A stretch of DNA of 36,122 bases, from NCBI GenBank assembly GCA_018396415.1, contig JAGTRE010000012.1:1-36122 (forward strand), in the 5' to 3' direction. Each line of letters opens with the position of its first letter. The first letter of the stretch is position 1. Below the pieces are notes generated by a model. That model searched no databases. It had not been told where the DNA came from and saw only the letters and a program-made list of their open reading frames with translations. The DNA is from Candidatus Bathyarchaeota archaeon (GTDB lineage Archaea > Thermoproteota > Bathyarchaeia > RBG-16-48-13 > JAGTRE01). The translations under genes and the position numbers were made by a program. Shown piece after piece: positions 1 through 7,237 of this stretch.

Positions 1-73
1 GGAACGTAAGCCTCCGGAGAAATCTAATTTCAGGGTAAGCCGAAGGTCGGGGGTTCAAATCCCCCCGGGCCCG
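1..73 (+). tRNA. 3' part of an interrupted tRNA (anticodon outside window)
   Basis: Positions 49-53 and 61-65 form a perfect G5/C5 T-stem around the loop TTCAAAT. They are followed by the acceptor strand CGGGCCC (66-72) and discriminator G73; no CCA is encoded. GCCGA at 39-43 followed by AGGTC fits the 3' anticodon strand and a five-base variable loop. Bases 1-37 do not supply the matching acceptor, D arm or 5' anticodon strand. The gene is therefore interrupted by an intron reaching past the window edge, or this is a tRNA 3' half left by an integration event. The isotype cannot be read. Confidence 0.75.
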
Positions 74-141
74 CTCTTTAATAACACTCGTATATTTTGG
101 AGTCTATAGTAGCGTAAAGGATAGGATAAAAATTTAGAACA

Positions 142-170
142 CTTAAGCGCTTAAGCTAATATCTTTATAA
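142..170 (+). promoter_or_regulatory. 14-bp perfect palindrome abutting a TATA box
   Basis: CTTAAGCGCTTAAG at 142-155 is a perfect palindrome. A TATA-like TTTATAA follows at 164-170, and the first strong ribosome site (AGGTGA) is about 45 bases further on. The palindrome overlaps the usual BRE position, so a dimer bound there should block TFB/TBP loading. Ribbon-helix-helix proteins bind such inverted repeats, and one is encoded at 334, so autoregulation is a reasonable inference. Confidence 0.6.
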
Positions 171-221
171 GCTACTAAACACATAACATAATATGTAAAT
201 AAGCAAGTTAAGGTGAAAACG

Positions 222-332
222 ATGATAGCGCAAATAAAGGGAATACGGGGATCTGGCAATTTGCTTACTGGAAAGACATCTAGCACGTGCGAATCGTGTA
301 AAGTAAAAATATCAACTCAATTTGGTGATTAA
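222..332 (+). CDS. 36-aa orphan peptide with a CxxC pair, first gene of a mini-operon
   Basis: I do not recognise this short frame. ATG at 222 is preceded by AGGTGA at a six- to seven-base spacing and lies about 50 bases past a TATA box. The product begins MIAQIKGIRGSGNLL and has a single CESC pair near residue 23, with no membrane segment. Its TAA (330-332) sits one base before the ATG of the ribbon-helix-helix gene, inside that gene's ribosome site, so translation would be coupled. The context argues for a real peptide; the sequence alone proves no function. It could also be a leader peptide. Confidence 0.4.
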   Translation: MIAQIKGIRGSGNLLTGKTSSTCESCKVKISTQFGD

Positions 333-333
333 A

Positions 334-477
334 ATGGGCCGGATCTATGTAGAGCTCCCAGACGAGTTGGAAAAGAAGCTGAGACTCAAGACCATCGAAA
401 GGTTGGGCGGGAAAAAGGGCGACCTATCCAAAGCTGTTGAAGAAGCCATAAGAGAATGGGTTGCTAAAGAAACCTAA
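334..477 (+). CDS. Ribbon-helix-helix DNA-binding protein, VapB/CopG-like
   Basis: A 47-residue protein with the layout of small archaeal ribbon-helix-helix regulators: a beta strand (RIYVELP), a first helix (DELEKKLRLKTIERLG), then KGDLSKAVEEAIREWV as the second helix. ATG 334 is used because GGTGA lies five bases upstream; an in-frame GTG at 325 would add three residues. No PIN or other toxin gene follows, only a 26-residue basic frame, so it is not a standard VapBC pair. The palindrome at 142-155 is its likely operator. The fold is recognised from pattern; the partner is unknown. Confidence 0.7.
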   Translation: MGRIYVELPDELEKKLRLKTIERLGGKKGDLSKAVEEAIREWVAKET

Positions 478-502
478 GTATATAGGAAGAGAAGACAAGT
501 TG

Positions 503-583
503 GTGAACTCTAAGAAGTCTAAGAGGCGTCGCGAACTCAAGGCCGCGAAACAACGGAAAAGGAGATTCAAAAGAAAAAAATAA
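503..583 (+). CDS. Possible 26-aa highly basic peptide
   Basis: GTG 503 (or TTG 500) opens a 26-codon frame ending TAA 581-583. It begins MNSKKSKRRRELKAAK, and about 60% of residues are Lys or Arg. It lies 25 bases after the ribbon-helix-helix gene and has only weak ribosome-site support. Such a composition could bind nucleic acid, but purine-rich spacer DNA also yields it by chance. I list it because its position would complete a three-gene transcript. Confidence 0.25.
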   Translation: MNSKKSKRRRELKAAKQRKRRFKRKK

Positions 584-744
584 TGCAATGAGGAAACCTC
601 TATTCCTAATTTCATTCGAAAAAGCACTCAAAGAAATTCAAAGTTTTAGGTACACTAAGGGATCTCTGAGAAGGATGGCATCTCCTGGAACCCATAAAAT
701 AAGTTTAAATGTTTTTGTATTTTCTTGAAGTGTCGGGAGCTATC

Positions 745-1152
745 ATGAAAAAGTTTACCATAGCAGACGTGAAAGCTAGCAAAATTATGACTAAAAATTT
801 GATTACAGTTTCTCCCCAGACCACGGTAGAGAATGCTGTGAGGAAGATGGTTGAGCATGATGTCGAATGTCTTCCCGTCGTTGATTCAGAAGGAATCTTA
901 TATGGCTTACTTACTTTTAGAGATATAGTGACGAAGGCTGTCTATTCGGGAGTTGATGTGAGAAGGTCAAAGGTTGAGGAAATAATGGCTAAGGATTTAG
1001 TGACTTGCGACCTTAATTCTACGCTTCTCGACGTTGTGAAAAAAATGAAGAACAAACATCTCAGGCGCATTCCAGTTGTAAACGATAAAAATAAGCTCAT
1101 GGGATTGATTACTGATTTCGACTTGGCACTGTTTGGATGGAGCTTCGAATAG
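745..1152 (+). CDS. Tandem CBS-domain protein
   Basis: The protein has 135 residues forming two CBS motifs and little else: the first from IMTKNLITVSPQTTV to about residue 66, the second from IMAKDLVTCDLNSTL to the end. Paired CBS motifs form a Bateman module that binds adenine nucleotides or SAM and usually regulates a partner. No effector domain is attached. ATG 745 is chosen over an in-frame ATG at 709 because the latter lies within the promoter (TTTAAA near 704-709, expected start about 730). The partner is not evident from neighbours. Confidence 0.9.
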   Translation: MKKFTIADVKASKIMTKNLITVSPQTTVENAVRKMVEHDVECLPVVDSEGILYGLLTFRDIVTKAVYSGVDVRRSKVEEIMAKDLVTCDLNSTLLDVVKKMKNKHLRRIPVVNDKNKLMGLITDFDLALFGWSFE

Positions 1153-1277
1153 GCTTCGTTCCCTTAGGTGCGAGCGGTGGAATTTCTATTCACCATTACA
1201 CTTAATCTTAAATCCGCTTCGAACCGCCACCAGTGAGTTAAGGTAGAATTCAAATTTCGAATTTATAGGTGAGGCTA

Positions 1278-2375
1278 ATGGTAACCTTTCATGTTAGCAG
1301 ACAACTCTTGGATCCTGCGATTATCGTAATGCGTGAGGTTCTAGATGTTAAGCCAGAGGAAAGAATGTTAATAATTACAAATCCAACTCCCGATGTCTAC
1401 TTAATTTCTCAAGCACTTTTTCTCGCCGCCCAGAAATATAAAGCCATACCGACATTGGCGGTTCAATCAGTTAAAGGAAGCTTCGATTATGCTGAACCTG
1501 CGATTATTGGCGCAATAAAATCGGCTCCCGAAATCGTCTTGTCCATCAGTGCTCAACGATTAGGAAAGGATAGGGAAGCGTTGGCTAATCCCTACAAAGC
1601 ATCCGATGGAAAGTCGTATCACCACATTTTTGATTTCCTTCTATACGGAGAGAAGAAGATCCGAGCCCTTTGGACACCAACTATAACCACTAAAATTTTC
1701 ATCAAGACAATTCCGATTGATTACAGGGAGCTTCGCGCACGATGTGGAAGAATCCTTCGCATGATGACTGAAGCAAAAGAAATTCACATCAAGACCGAAT
1801 TGGGCACTGATTTACTAATTGGGGTTGAAGGTAGAAAACCCTTCGTTGATGACGGCGACTTCCGCGTCCCCGGGCGAGGAGGCAACCTGCCGGCGGGAGA
1901 GGTGTTTATCTCCCCCCAACTTGGCTCCTCCAATGGCACCCTAGTCTTCGACGGCAGCATCGGCCTTGATAAGACCTTAATCATCAAGCAACCAATCACC
2001 CTTAAAGTGAAAGACGGTCTTGTTACCCATATTGAAGGCGGCTACGAAGCAAGTATCCTAGAAAGCTTCCTCAGGAAAGCGGAGAAAACACCCTTTGAAT
2101 TAGCTAAGGAAGGAAAACTTGAGAAAAATAAGGCATCCGAATACGCGGCAAACGCCCGAAATCTTGGTGAATTCGGAATTGGATTAAATCCTAGGGCAGA
2201 GGTTATTGGCAATGTACTTCAAGACGAAAAAGTTCTCGGTACAGCTCATGTCGCGCTTGGCGAAAATTACGATCAAGATGCTCCAGCGCTAATCCACTGC
2301 GATGGGATCATCAAAAAGCCCACTATCACGCTTAACGGGAAAACAGTAATGGAAAAAGGGCAACTTCTGATATGA
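1278..2375 (+). CDS. M29-family metallo-aminopeptidase
   Basis: A 365-residue cytosolic aminopeptidase of the AmpS/thermophilic M29 family, which removes N-terminal residues from peptides using a two-metal site. The metal-ligand motifs are all present: LPAGEVF (Glu near 208), GEFGIGLNP (Glu near 298), GTAHVALG (His near 324) and HCDG (His near 340, Asp near 342). ATG 1278 is preferred since AGGTGAGG ends just upstream; GTG 1269 lies inside that site. A C-rich patch at about 1840-1990 encodes the LPAGEVF region. It converges tail-to-tail with argS. Confidence 0.92.
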   Translation: MVTFHVSRQLLDPAIIVMREVLDVKPEERMLIITNPTPDVYLISQALFLAAQKYKAIPTLAVQSVKGSFDYAEPAIIGAIKSAPEIVLSISAQRLGKDREALANPYKASDGKSYHHIFDFLLYGEKKIRALWTPTITTKIFIKTIPIDYRELRARCGRILRMMTEAKEIHIKTELGTDLLIGVEGRKPFVDDGDFRVPGRGGNLPAGEVFISPQLGSSNGTLVFDGSIGLDKTLIIKQPITLKVKDGLVTHIEGGYEASILESFLRKAEKTPFELAKEGKLEKNKASEYAANARNLGEFGIGLNPRAEVIGNVLQDEKVLGTAHVALGENYDQDAPALIHCDGIIKKPTITLNGKTVMEKGQLLI

Positions 2376-2424
2376 ATTATTTCCCACTTCCAGAGGGTAA
2401 TTCCAGCTGATAAATTCTCTAAAT

Positions 2425-4380
2425 CTACATCCTCGCAGGCGCTTCAATTCCAAGAAGTTGAAGAGCATTTCGTAATGTAATTCGAATCGCATCAACTAAA
2501 GCCAGTCGAGCTACTCGAAGTGTTGGCGTCTCCGCTTGGATGACCGGGAGAGCTGCATAGAACGAATTAAAGCAGCTGGCTAAGTCGTTGGCATACTCTG
2601 CAATTGCATTAGGCTTCAGATTTTCAGCCGCTTCTATAAAGACTTCGGGGAATCTTCCAATTTTTAATATGAGACTCCACTCCAAGGGATGAATTAAGGT
2701 GCTTAGGTCTGCTTCACTGGCATCCACTTCTTCGCCTGCCTTCCTCAATATGTTACAGGCTCGGGCGTAAGCATACTGTATAAAGGGTGCACTATTTTGC
2801 TCGAAGTCTAACACTCGCTCCCAGTTGAAAATGACGGACTTTATCGGTTCAACTGAGATCAACGAATATTTAATGGCTCCAATGCCTACTATGTCAGCTA
2901 TTCTGCGGCGTTCCTCCTCAGGTAAATGCGGTGAACGTTTTGCCACCTCATTATATGCCCTCTTAACCGCTTCGTTAATGACATCGTCAAACGTTATGTA
3001 CCTTCCACGGCGACCAGACATCTTATACCCAGGCAGTTCAACAAGTCCAAAAGAGAAATGAATCTGGTTCTGAGCCGCTTTGACGTAACCAAGAACACAT
3101 AAGGCGATTTTGAGTTGCAATTGTGCCAGCGATTGCTCCGCGCCAATTACGTTGATCACTTGATCACTCTTTTCAAATTTTTGAAGGCTGTAAGCGATGT
3201 CGCGTGTTGTGTACAGGGTTGTACCATCAGCTCGGGTTAGAGTAAGTGAAGGCACGCTGTAGCCTTTCATGATATTTAAAACCGGCCTCAGTCTAAGTTC
3301 ATTGACAGCTTTCTCAGCATCTAACTCAAGAACTCCCCCAGCTTCAAAAACAAAGGGCGTCCGCTTAAGTTGTTGCACAATTTCGTTTACTTTGCCACTC
3401 CATACCAAGTCGCTTTCCCAGTCCCACTGGTCAAATAAAATTCCGACTCTACTCAAAGTTTGTTTAAACCCTTCTAGGCAAAGATTACTTACTTTTCTGA
3501 AGAGTTCCTTTGTGCTTGCCTTTCCAATCTCATATTCTTGTATTAGCCTGTTGATGCTCGCCTCTGGATTCGGATCCTTGTTTATCTCATCGAGCAGTTT
3601 GCTAAACATATCTGGATATTTCTCTTGGAGTTCCGCAGCTGCTGCAATCCAGTCATCAAGTTCAAATTTCAATCTTTTGACGGTTTCTTCTTGATCTTGC
3701 ATTGCTTCGCGTTGCTTAATTTGTTCTTTAAGGTTGCGAATTTCAGTTAGACAACTGGTTATGGCGTAAATCCAGCCGATAAAGTGGTCAGGCTTAACAT
3801 GTGGGTCGATCTCTGGACTTCCAAGTTTTTGATAGCCATATGCAATAATCGCAATTTGGCGTCCCATATCGTCAATGTAAAAGTGTCTTGAAATCTTGTG
3901 ACCACGAGCCGCCAATATTCTTGCTAAAGCATCCCCCAAAATTGGATTTCTGGCGGTTCCTATGTGTAATGGATGAATAGGATTTGCACTCGTGTGCTCT
4001 ACAATAATCCTAAGCGGATGATCTGTTTTAACGTATCCATAATCTTCATCTAATCTTCTTGCGGACTCTACCGTTAACTTAGCAAATTTCGATCGGTTTA
4101 AATGGAAATTAATGTAGCCTCCTACTGCCTCAGCTTTCTCACATATTTTAAAGTCAGTCATCTCAATCGTTGAAGAGATTCTTTTTGCCAGTTCCGTTGG
4201 GGTTGTCTTCAGAGTTTTAGCTAATTCGAAACAGATAGATGAAGCCAGTTCCCCGTATGCTGGGCTTGGGGGGACTTCGAGGGACCTTTTAACTTCAACT
4301 CTTTCAGTAAGCTTTGACAAGGACTTCATAAGAATACGTTCGCACTCTTCTCGAAACTCTCCAAAGGGATTGGTAGACAA
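2425..4380 (-). CDS. argS: Arginyl-tRNA synthetase
   Basis: A class I synthetase of 651 residues that charges tRNA-Arg with arginine. In order: an N-terminal Add-1 domain (PAYGELASSICFELAK), the HIGH motif as HPLHIGTARN (HIGT at 139-142), a long helical insertion at about 190-300, the signature KMSGRRG near residue 460, and a C-terminal anticodon-binding DALR domain (SAPFIQYAYARACNI onward). The TTG start at 4380 gives the expected N-terminus (NPFGEFREECERIL); GGAGG lies about eleven bases upstream. It is about 100 residues longer than compact ArgRS, chiefly from the insertion. The gene stands alone. Confidence 0.96.
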   Translation of the reverse strand: MSTNPFGEFREECERILMKSLSKLTERVEVKRSLEVPPSPAYGELASSICFELAKTLKTTPTELAKRISSTIEMTDFKICEKAEAVGGYINFHLNRSKFAKLTVESARRLDEDYGYVKTDHPLRIIVEHTSANPIHPLHIGTARNPILGDALARILAARGHKISRHFYIDDMGRQIAIIAYGYQKLGSPEIDPHVKPDHFIGWIYAITSCLTEIRNLKEQIKQREAMQDQEETVKRLKFELDDWIAAAAELQEKYPDMFSKLLDEINKDPNPEASINRLIQEYEIGKASTKELFRKVSNLCLEGFKQTLSRVGILFDQWDWESDLVWSGKVNEIVQQLKRTPFVFEAGGVLELDAEKAVNELRLRPVLNIMKGYSVPSLTLTRADGTTLYTTRDIAYSLQKFEKSDQVINVIGAEQSLAQLQLKIALCVLGYVKAAQNQIHFSFGLVELPGYKMSGRRGRYITFDDVINEAVKRAYNEVAKRSPHLPEEERRRIADIVGIGAIKYSLISVEPIKSVIFNWERVLDFEQNSAPFIQYAYARACNILRKAGEEVDASEADLSTLIHPLEWSLILKIGRFPEVFIEAAENLKPNAIAEYANDLASCFNSFYAALPVIQAETPTLRVARLALVDAIRITLRNALQLLGIEAPARM

Positions 4381-4569
4381 GCGACTATGAGCCTCCAGTA
4401 GTAATCACTAGCCAGATAAAATAATATTTCTGAACCACTATTTGAGTCGACAGCACCAATAACCCTATGTCTCAACCATATTTTTACAGGGCTACCATAA
4501 ACTACCAATGAAATAAAGATTCAAGTAATGTAGTAAAGAATCGACAAAGAAAAAATGAAGGGGAGGGTT

Positions 4570-5175
4570 TCACTCAACCCTACTTAGAAACTCGTCATGA
4601 GTCAATACTTCCCCTATAAGGGGGAAAAACTTCTCCTCCACATACTTCTGCTCCATAGCCGACATTGCCGCGGTACAATCCTTTAACAAGAATACCTTGT
4701 ATCCCTTATCGTATGCAGATCTAGCCGTCCCCTCAACACAAACATTCGTTAGAAAACCAGCGAATGCCACATTCTTTATGCAAGCCACTCTTAGCAAGAA
4801 GTCTATGTTGGTTGAATGGAAAGCATCCAATGTCCGCTTTCCTTCTACTACAATATCCTTATCAGTTGGCTTAAGCTCATCAATAATAGCTCCTCCCCAT
4901 GTGCCCTTTTTGAAAGCCCCCGCCTTAGCCGCGTTCATGTGAATAGGACCTAGCACACCCGGGCAGCCCGCATCACGATAGTCCTGTTCAAAGAGGATTG
5001 GAACTATCAATGTCATGATTCCCTTTTCCCGTGCCTTCTTGATGCAATCGGCAGCGTTTTTGATAGTTCCCTGTGCCGCGATTTGTTCCTTCACAGCGCC
5101 GTAAAGAGCTCCCCCTTCCTTGCAGAAGTCGTTTTGAAACTCAATAAAGACAATCGCAGTCTCATTAGCTTTCAA
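4570..5175 (-). CDS. Isochorismatase-like cysteine hydrolase
   Basis: A cytosolic 201-residue alpha/beta hydrolase of the isochorismatase/nicotinamidase superfamily. The catalytic triad is visible: Asp16 (IEFQNDF), Lys113 (VEGKRTLDAF) and Cys146 (TNVCVEGTAR). Members hydrolyse isochorismate, nicotinamide, N-carbamoyl compounds or ureidoacrylate; sequence alone does not choose among them. The start is TTG 5175, because a near-perfect GGAGGAGG occupies 5181-5188. The longer frame to 5271 would run through the promoter and add a false hydrophobic N-terminus. Neighbours give no pathway hint. Confidence 0.88.
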   Translation of the reverse strand: MKANETAIVFIEFQNDFCKEGGALYGAVKEQIAAQGTIKNAADCIKKAREKGIMTLIVPILFEQDYRDAGCPGVLGPIHMNAAKAGAFKKGTWGGAIIDELKPTDKDIVVEGKRTLDAFHSTNIDFLLRVACIKNVAFAGFLTNVCVEGTARSAYDKGYKVFLLKDCTAAMSAMEQKYVEEKFFPLIGEVLTHDEFLSRVE

Positions 5176-5338
5176 AATTTCCTCCTCCAAATAAAACAAG
5201 AAAACTAGTAGATATTTAGGTATTGTTTTTAACATGGTTTTACAGAATCCGATGAAATCCAAAAGCATCAAATTCTTTATCTAAAGAAAAACTTCAAAAA
5301 TTCCATGTTTCCGTACCAGTATAATACTCGGCAATCCG

Positions 5339-5511
5339 TCAGACTGAGCTCCAGTTTCTGTCCACTTCGAGAACGATGATAGATTTTGAGGTTAGGATCG
5401 CTTCACCAAGTTCGACGGCAGCCCTCTGATTGCGTGTTCTCATCCTACACGTTGTAACTGCCTCGTTAACTATGTAACGAGGAATGGCCAACTATCTATG
5501 AAGAGCTTCAT
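5339..5511 (-). pseudogene. Decayed VapC (PIN-domain toxin)
   Basis: On the minus strand ATG 5511 begins MKLFIDS, the usual start of a PIN ribonuclease. The frame stops after 13 codons and the family pattern resumes in another frame: YIVNEAVTTCRMRTRNQRAA, then VELGEAILTSKSIIVLEVD, ending at TGA 5339-5341. About 40 residues between the first catalytic Asp and the Glu segment are missing, as is the C-terminal acidic half. It lies just after a VapB-like remnant on the same strand, the normal vapBC order. Confidence 0.7.
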
Positions 5512-5558
5512 TTTATCGTTACTTGTAGACTATTTCATCCACCTTCGTGGAAGCCTTC

Positions 5559-5748
5559 TTATCTCCGGTAGAAGATTGGGGTGAGATTAAATATCGGATC
5601 CCTAGGTTCGATCTCAGACTTTTCCTCAGTCCACTTCAGAATAGCCTCCCTAACTGCTTTCCGAATACTCATATCAAACTTCTCTACAGTTTTCATCAGT
5701 CTTCTATATTCATCCTGTGAAAGGATTGTTTGAACAACCTTTTTACAT
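5559..5748 (-). pseudogene. Decayed VapB-like antitoxin
   Basis: The minus strand reads KKVVQTILSQDEYRRLMK and then FDMSIRKAVREAILKW, the strand-helix-helix pattern of archaeal RHH antitoxins. It stays open for about 60 codons to TAA 5559-5561. There is no usable in-frame start: ATG 5748-5746 is followed directly by TAA because of one extra base. Deleting that base joins the ATG to the frame. With the vapC remnant downstream this is a dead toxin-antitoxin locus. A sequencing error could mimic the antitoxin lesion but not the toxin deletion. Confidence 0.7.
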
Positions 5749-5935
5749 CAAAAAGGGAATAATAGCACATGTAAAAGTCTTACTTCACAATCTCCCATCA
5801 AGCGAAAGCAATCATTGTCTCAACTCTTCACTTGGCAATTCCGGCACGCTTCACGGCTCAAATCTTAAAACGTAGTTACCCACTCATAAATTGAACGGAT
5901 TATTCTTAGGCAAGTTTACCTGGGGGCAATCATAA

Positions 5936-6253
5936 ATGTTAGCTGACCTTTTGCCCACCCTATTCATCATCGCATTTTTCTCAGTCTTTATTTTAGTAGC
6001 TGCATTTATGCTCATAATGATGGTAAAGACCCTGAGAGGTCCAAAGGCCACCCAGACCATAAGCCCAGCTAAGGAACTTAGCAGTCAACTAGCCTGCCCA
6101 AAATGTGGCTCCCGCGACCTGGAACCAGTAGGTTTTTACACAATCAGATGCCGCATATGCGGTTTCACGTTCAGCGTTGGATCCGTAGAGCGGCCCATTT
6201 ATCACTTATTTTGGTGGTTCTGGTGGCCATTCGTGTGGTCAATTTTTCCATAA
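5936..6253 (+). CDS. Membrane-anchored zinc-ribbon protein with a Trp-rich tail
   Basis: 105 residues. An N-terminal membrane helix covers about residues 6-33, followed by a short basic/polar linker. A rubredoxin-like zinc ribbon follows with paired CPKCG and CRICG motifs (about 59-62 and 77-80). The last 18 residues are strongly aromatic (HLFWWFWWPFVWSIFP) and could insert at the membrane interface. ATG 5936 follows TGGGGG at about ten bases. It stands alone between two debris fields. Function unknown; the tail on such a short ribbon protein is unusual. Confidence 0.7.
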   Translation: MLADLLPTLFIIAFFSVFILVAAFMLIMMVKTLRGPKATQTISPAKELSSQLACPKCGSRDLEPVGFYTIRCRICGFTFSVGSVERPIYHLFWWFWWPFVWSIFP

Positions 6254-6524
6254 ATGGGAGATTAAGCTCAGAATAATTCTTCTATCTGCATTTGAAGGAA
6301 ATCCAACAGATAAGCTTGAAAGACCAACAAAGAAGTGATAATTAATCCTAAAGAGCTGAAGCATTCAAGAAACTTAGTGAATACCGACTGCGGGAAAAAA
6401 GAAGGAAGCGGTTATCGAGCTTCACCTGGCAAAGGGTTTCCCCTTGAAAACCTAGATGTTTTTGAATTTTTCTGAAGCAGGTCTCCACCAATTCCCTCAT
6501 GCGATTTAGGTATTTAGTGGATGA

Positions 6525-6690
6525 TCACTTCTGCTGTCCAACGGCAAAGGCGACATAGACATAGTAATCCTCGATCAAAAAGGTAAAAGACCAATTATAG
6601 GATACGAAGTAAAACTGGGAGAACTCAAAAGCAACGAAGCGAAAAAGTCAGTTGAAACAATACATTCTTACGGAATCCCAAAGGCTGAAC
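6525..6690 (+). pseudogene. C-terminal remnant of an archaeal ATPase with nuclease-like (DUF234) domain
   Basis: An open frame with no start, following TGA 6522-6524. It encodes NGKGDIDIVILDQKGKR, then IIGYEVKLGELKSNEAKKS and SYGIPKAELISLS. The D...ExK spacing (DIDIV ... GYEVK) is the restriction-endonuclease-like core found at the C-terminus of archaeal AAA+ ATPases. No Walker motifs remain upstream, and no intact gene is visible from 6254 to 6524. The frame runs on without a stop into sequence resembling an insertion-element end, so the true 3' part was probably replaced. Confidence 0.5.
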
Positions 6691-6905
6691 TTATAAGTTT
6701 AAGCTCCAAACCCCCAAGGTTCCAGGAGCCCACGAGAGCCTCGTTTACTCGGAATTTCCTAGACAGTTCAGCAGCTAAACTTAAGAGTGGATGGGGCAGC
6801 CCTGAATCGCTTGCTGAGACAGAGCCTCTACTGGTAGAAATACCAGCAAGCTCCATCATTAAAGCAGGAAGCCCACAGGCTTCAACCGTGGGTAGCTCAC
6901 AGGGC
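6690..6905 (+). mobile_element. Remnant right end of an IS200/IS605-family element
   Basis: The forward frame contains ETEPLLVEIPASS and IKAGSPQASTVGSS, which resemble the tail of archaeal TnpB proteins read through the element end. At 6872-6892 lies a hairpin, CCCAC-a-GG / CC-GTGGG around CTTCAA, followed by TAGCTCAC. This matches the subterminal hairpin typical of this family, with one bulged A as a lesion. No catalytic TnpA or TnpB sequence and no left end are visible, so it is a solo fragment. Confidence 0.5.
6872..6892 (+). repeat. Subterminal hairpin of IS605-like end
   Basis: A seven-pair stem (CCCAC+GG against CC+GTGGG) with one bulged adenine at 6877 and a six-base loop. IS200/IS605 transposases recognise such imperfect hairpins at element ends. 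It may instead act as a terminator just upstream of the antitoxin promoter. Confidence 0.5.
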
Positions 6906-6961
6906 ATTGTGAGCTATAAGGCTTAAATTCATGGTATTATTATTCCCATGTGGTGAATAAC

Positions 6962-7237
6962 GTGGAAGATGCGGTTACTGTCGACAAGCAGGGAAGACTG
7001 GTATTGCCTTCCCACATTCGCGAGGTTCTGGGTTTAAAGGAGGGGGGGCATGTGTCCATTAGGCTAGACGGCTCACGGATAATTCTTGAGCCTGTGTCTA
7101 AGGACCTTAACGAGAAGGTTCGAGAATGGGCAAGTTTTGCCCTAAGCCTTAAGGCAGAAGCCTTTACGGAGGAGTTAAAGGAAGGCTGGAAGTGGATGAG
7201 CCGTGAATACGCGAGGAGAAAGCTTGGCCTATCCTGA
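6962..7237 (+). CDS. AbrB/SpoVT-type antitoxin
   Basis: A 91-residue DNA-binding antitoxin. Residues 1-47 form the swapped-hairpin AbrB fold (VTVDKQGRLVLPSHIREVLG, then GGHVSIRLDGSRIILEP). The remaining helical region (ASFALSLKAEAFTEELKEG) would bind and neutralise the toxin. GTG 6962 is preferred because GGTGA precedes it by five bases; two earlier GTGs (6950, 6953) lie within or before that site. It overlaps the PIN toxin gene by 14 bases, the usual coupled antitoxin-toxin order. Autoregulation is expected for the family. Confidence 0.85.
   Translation: MEDAVTVDKQGRLVLPSHIREVLGLKEGGHVSIRLDGSRIILEPVSKDLNEKVREWASFALSLKAEAFTEELKEGWKWMSREYARRKLGLS

Noticed and set aside
585-726. 46-codon frame from ATG 588 (MRKPLFLISFEKALKEIQ...)
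   Set aside because: It runs through the TATA region of the CBS-domain gene, lacks a ribosome site and has no recognisable pattern.
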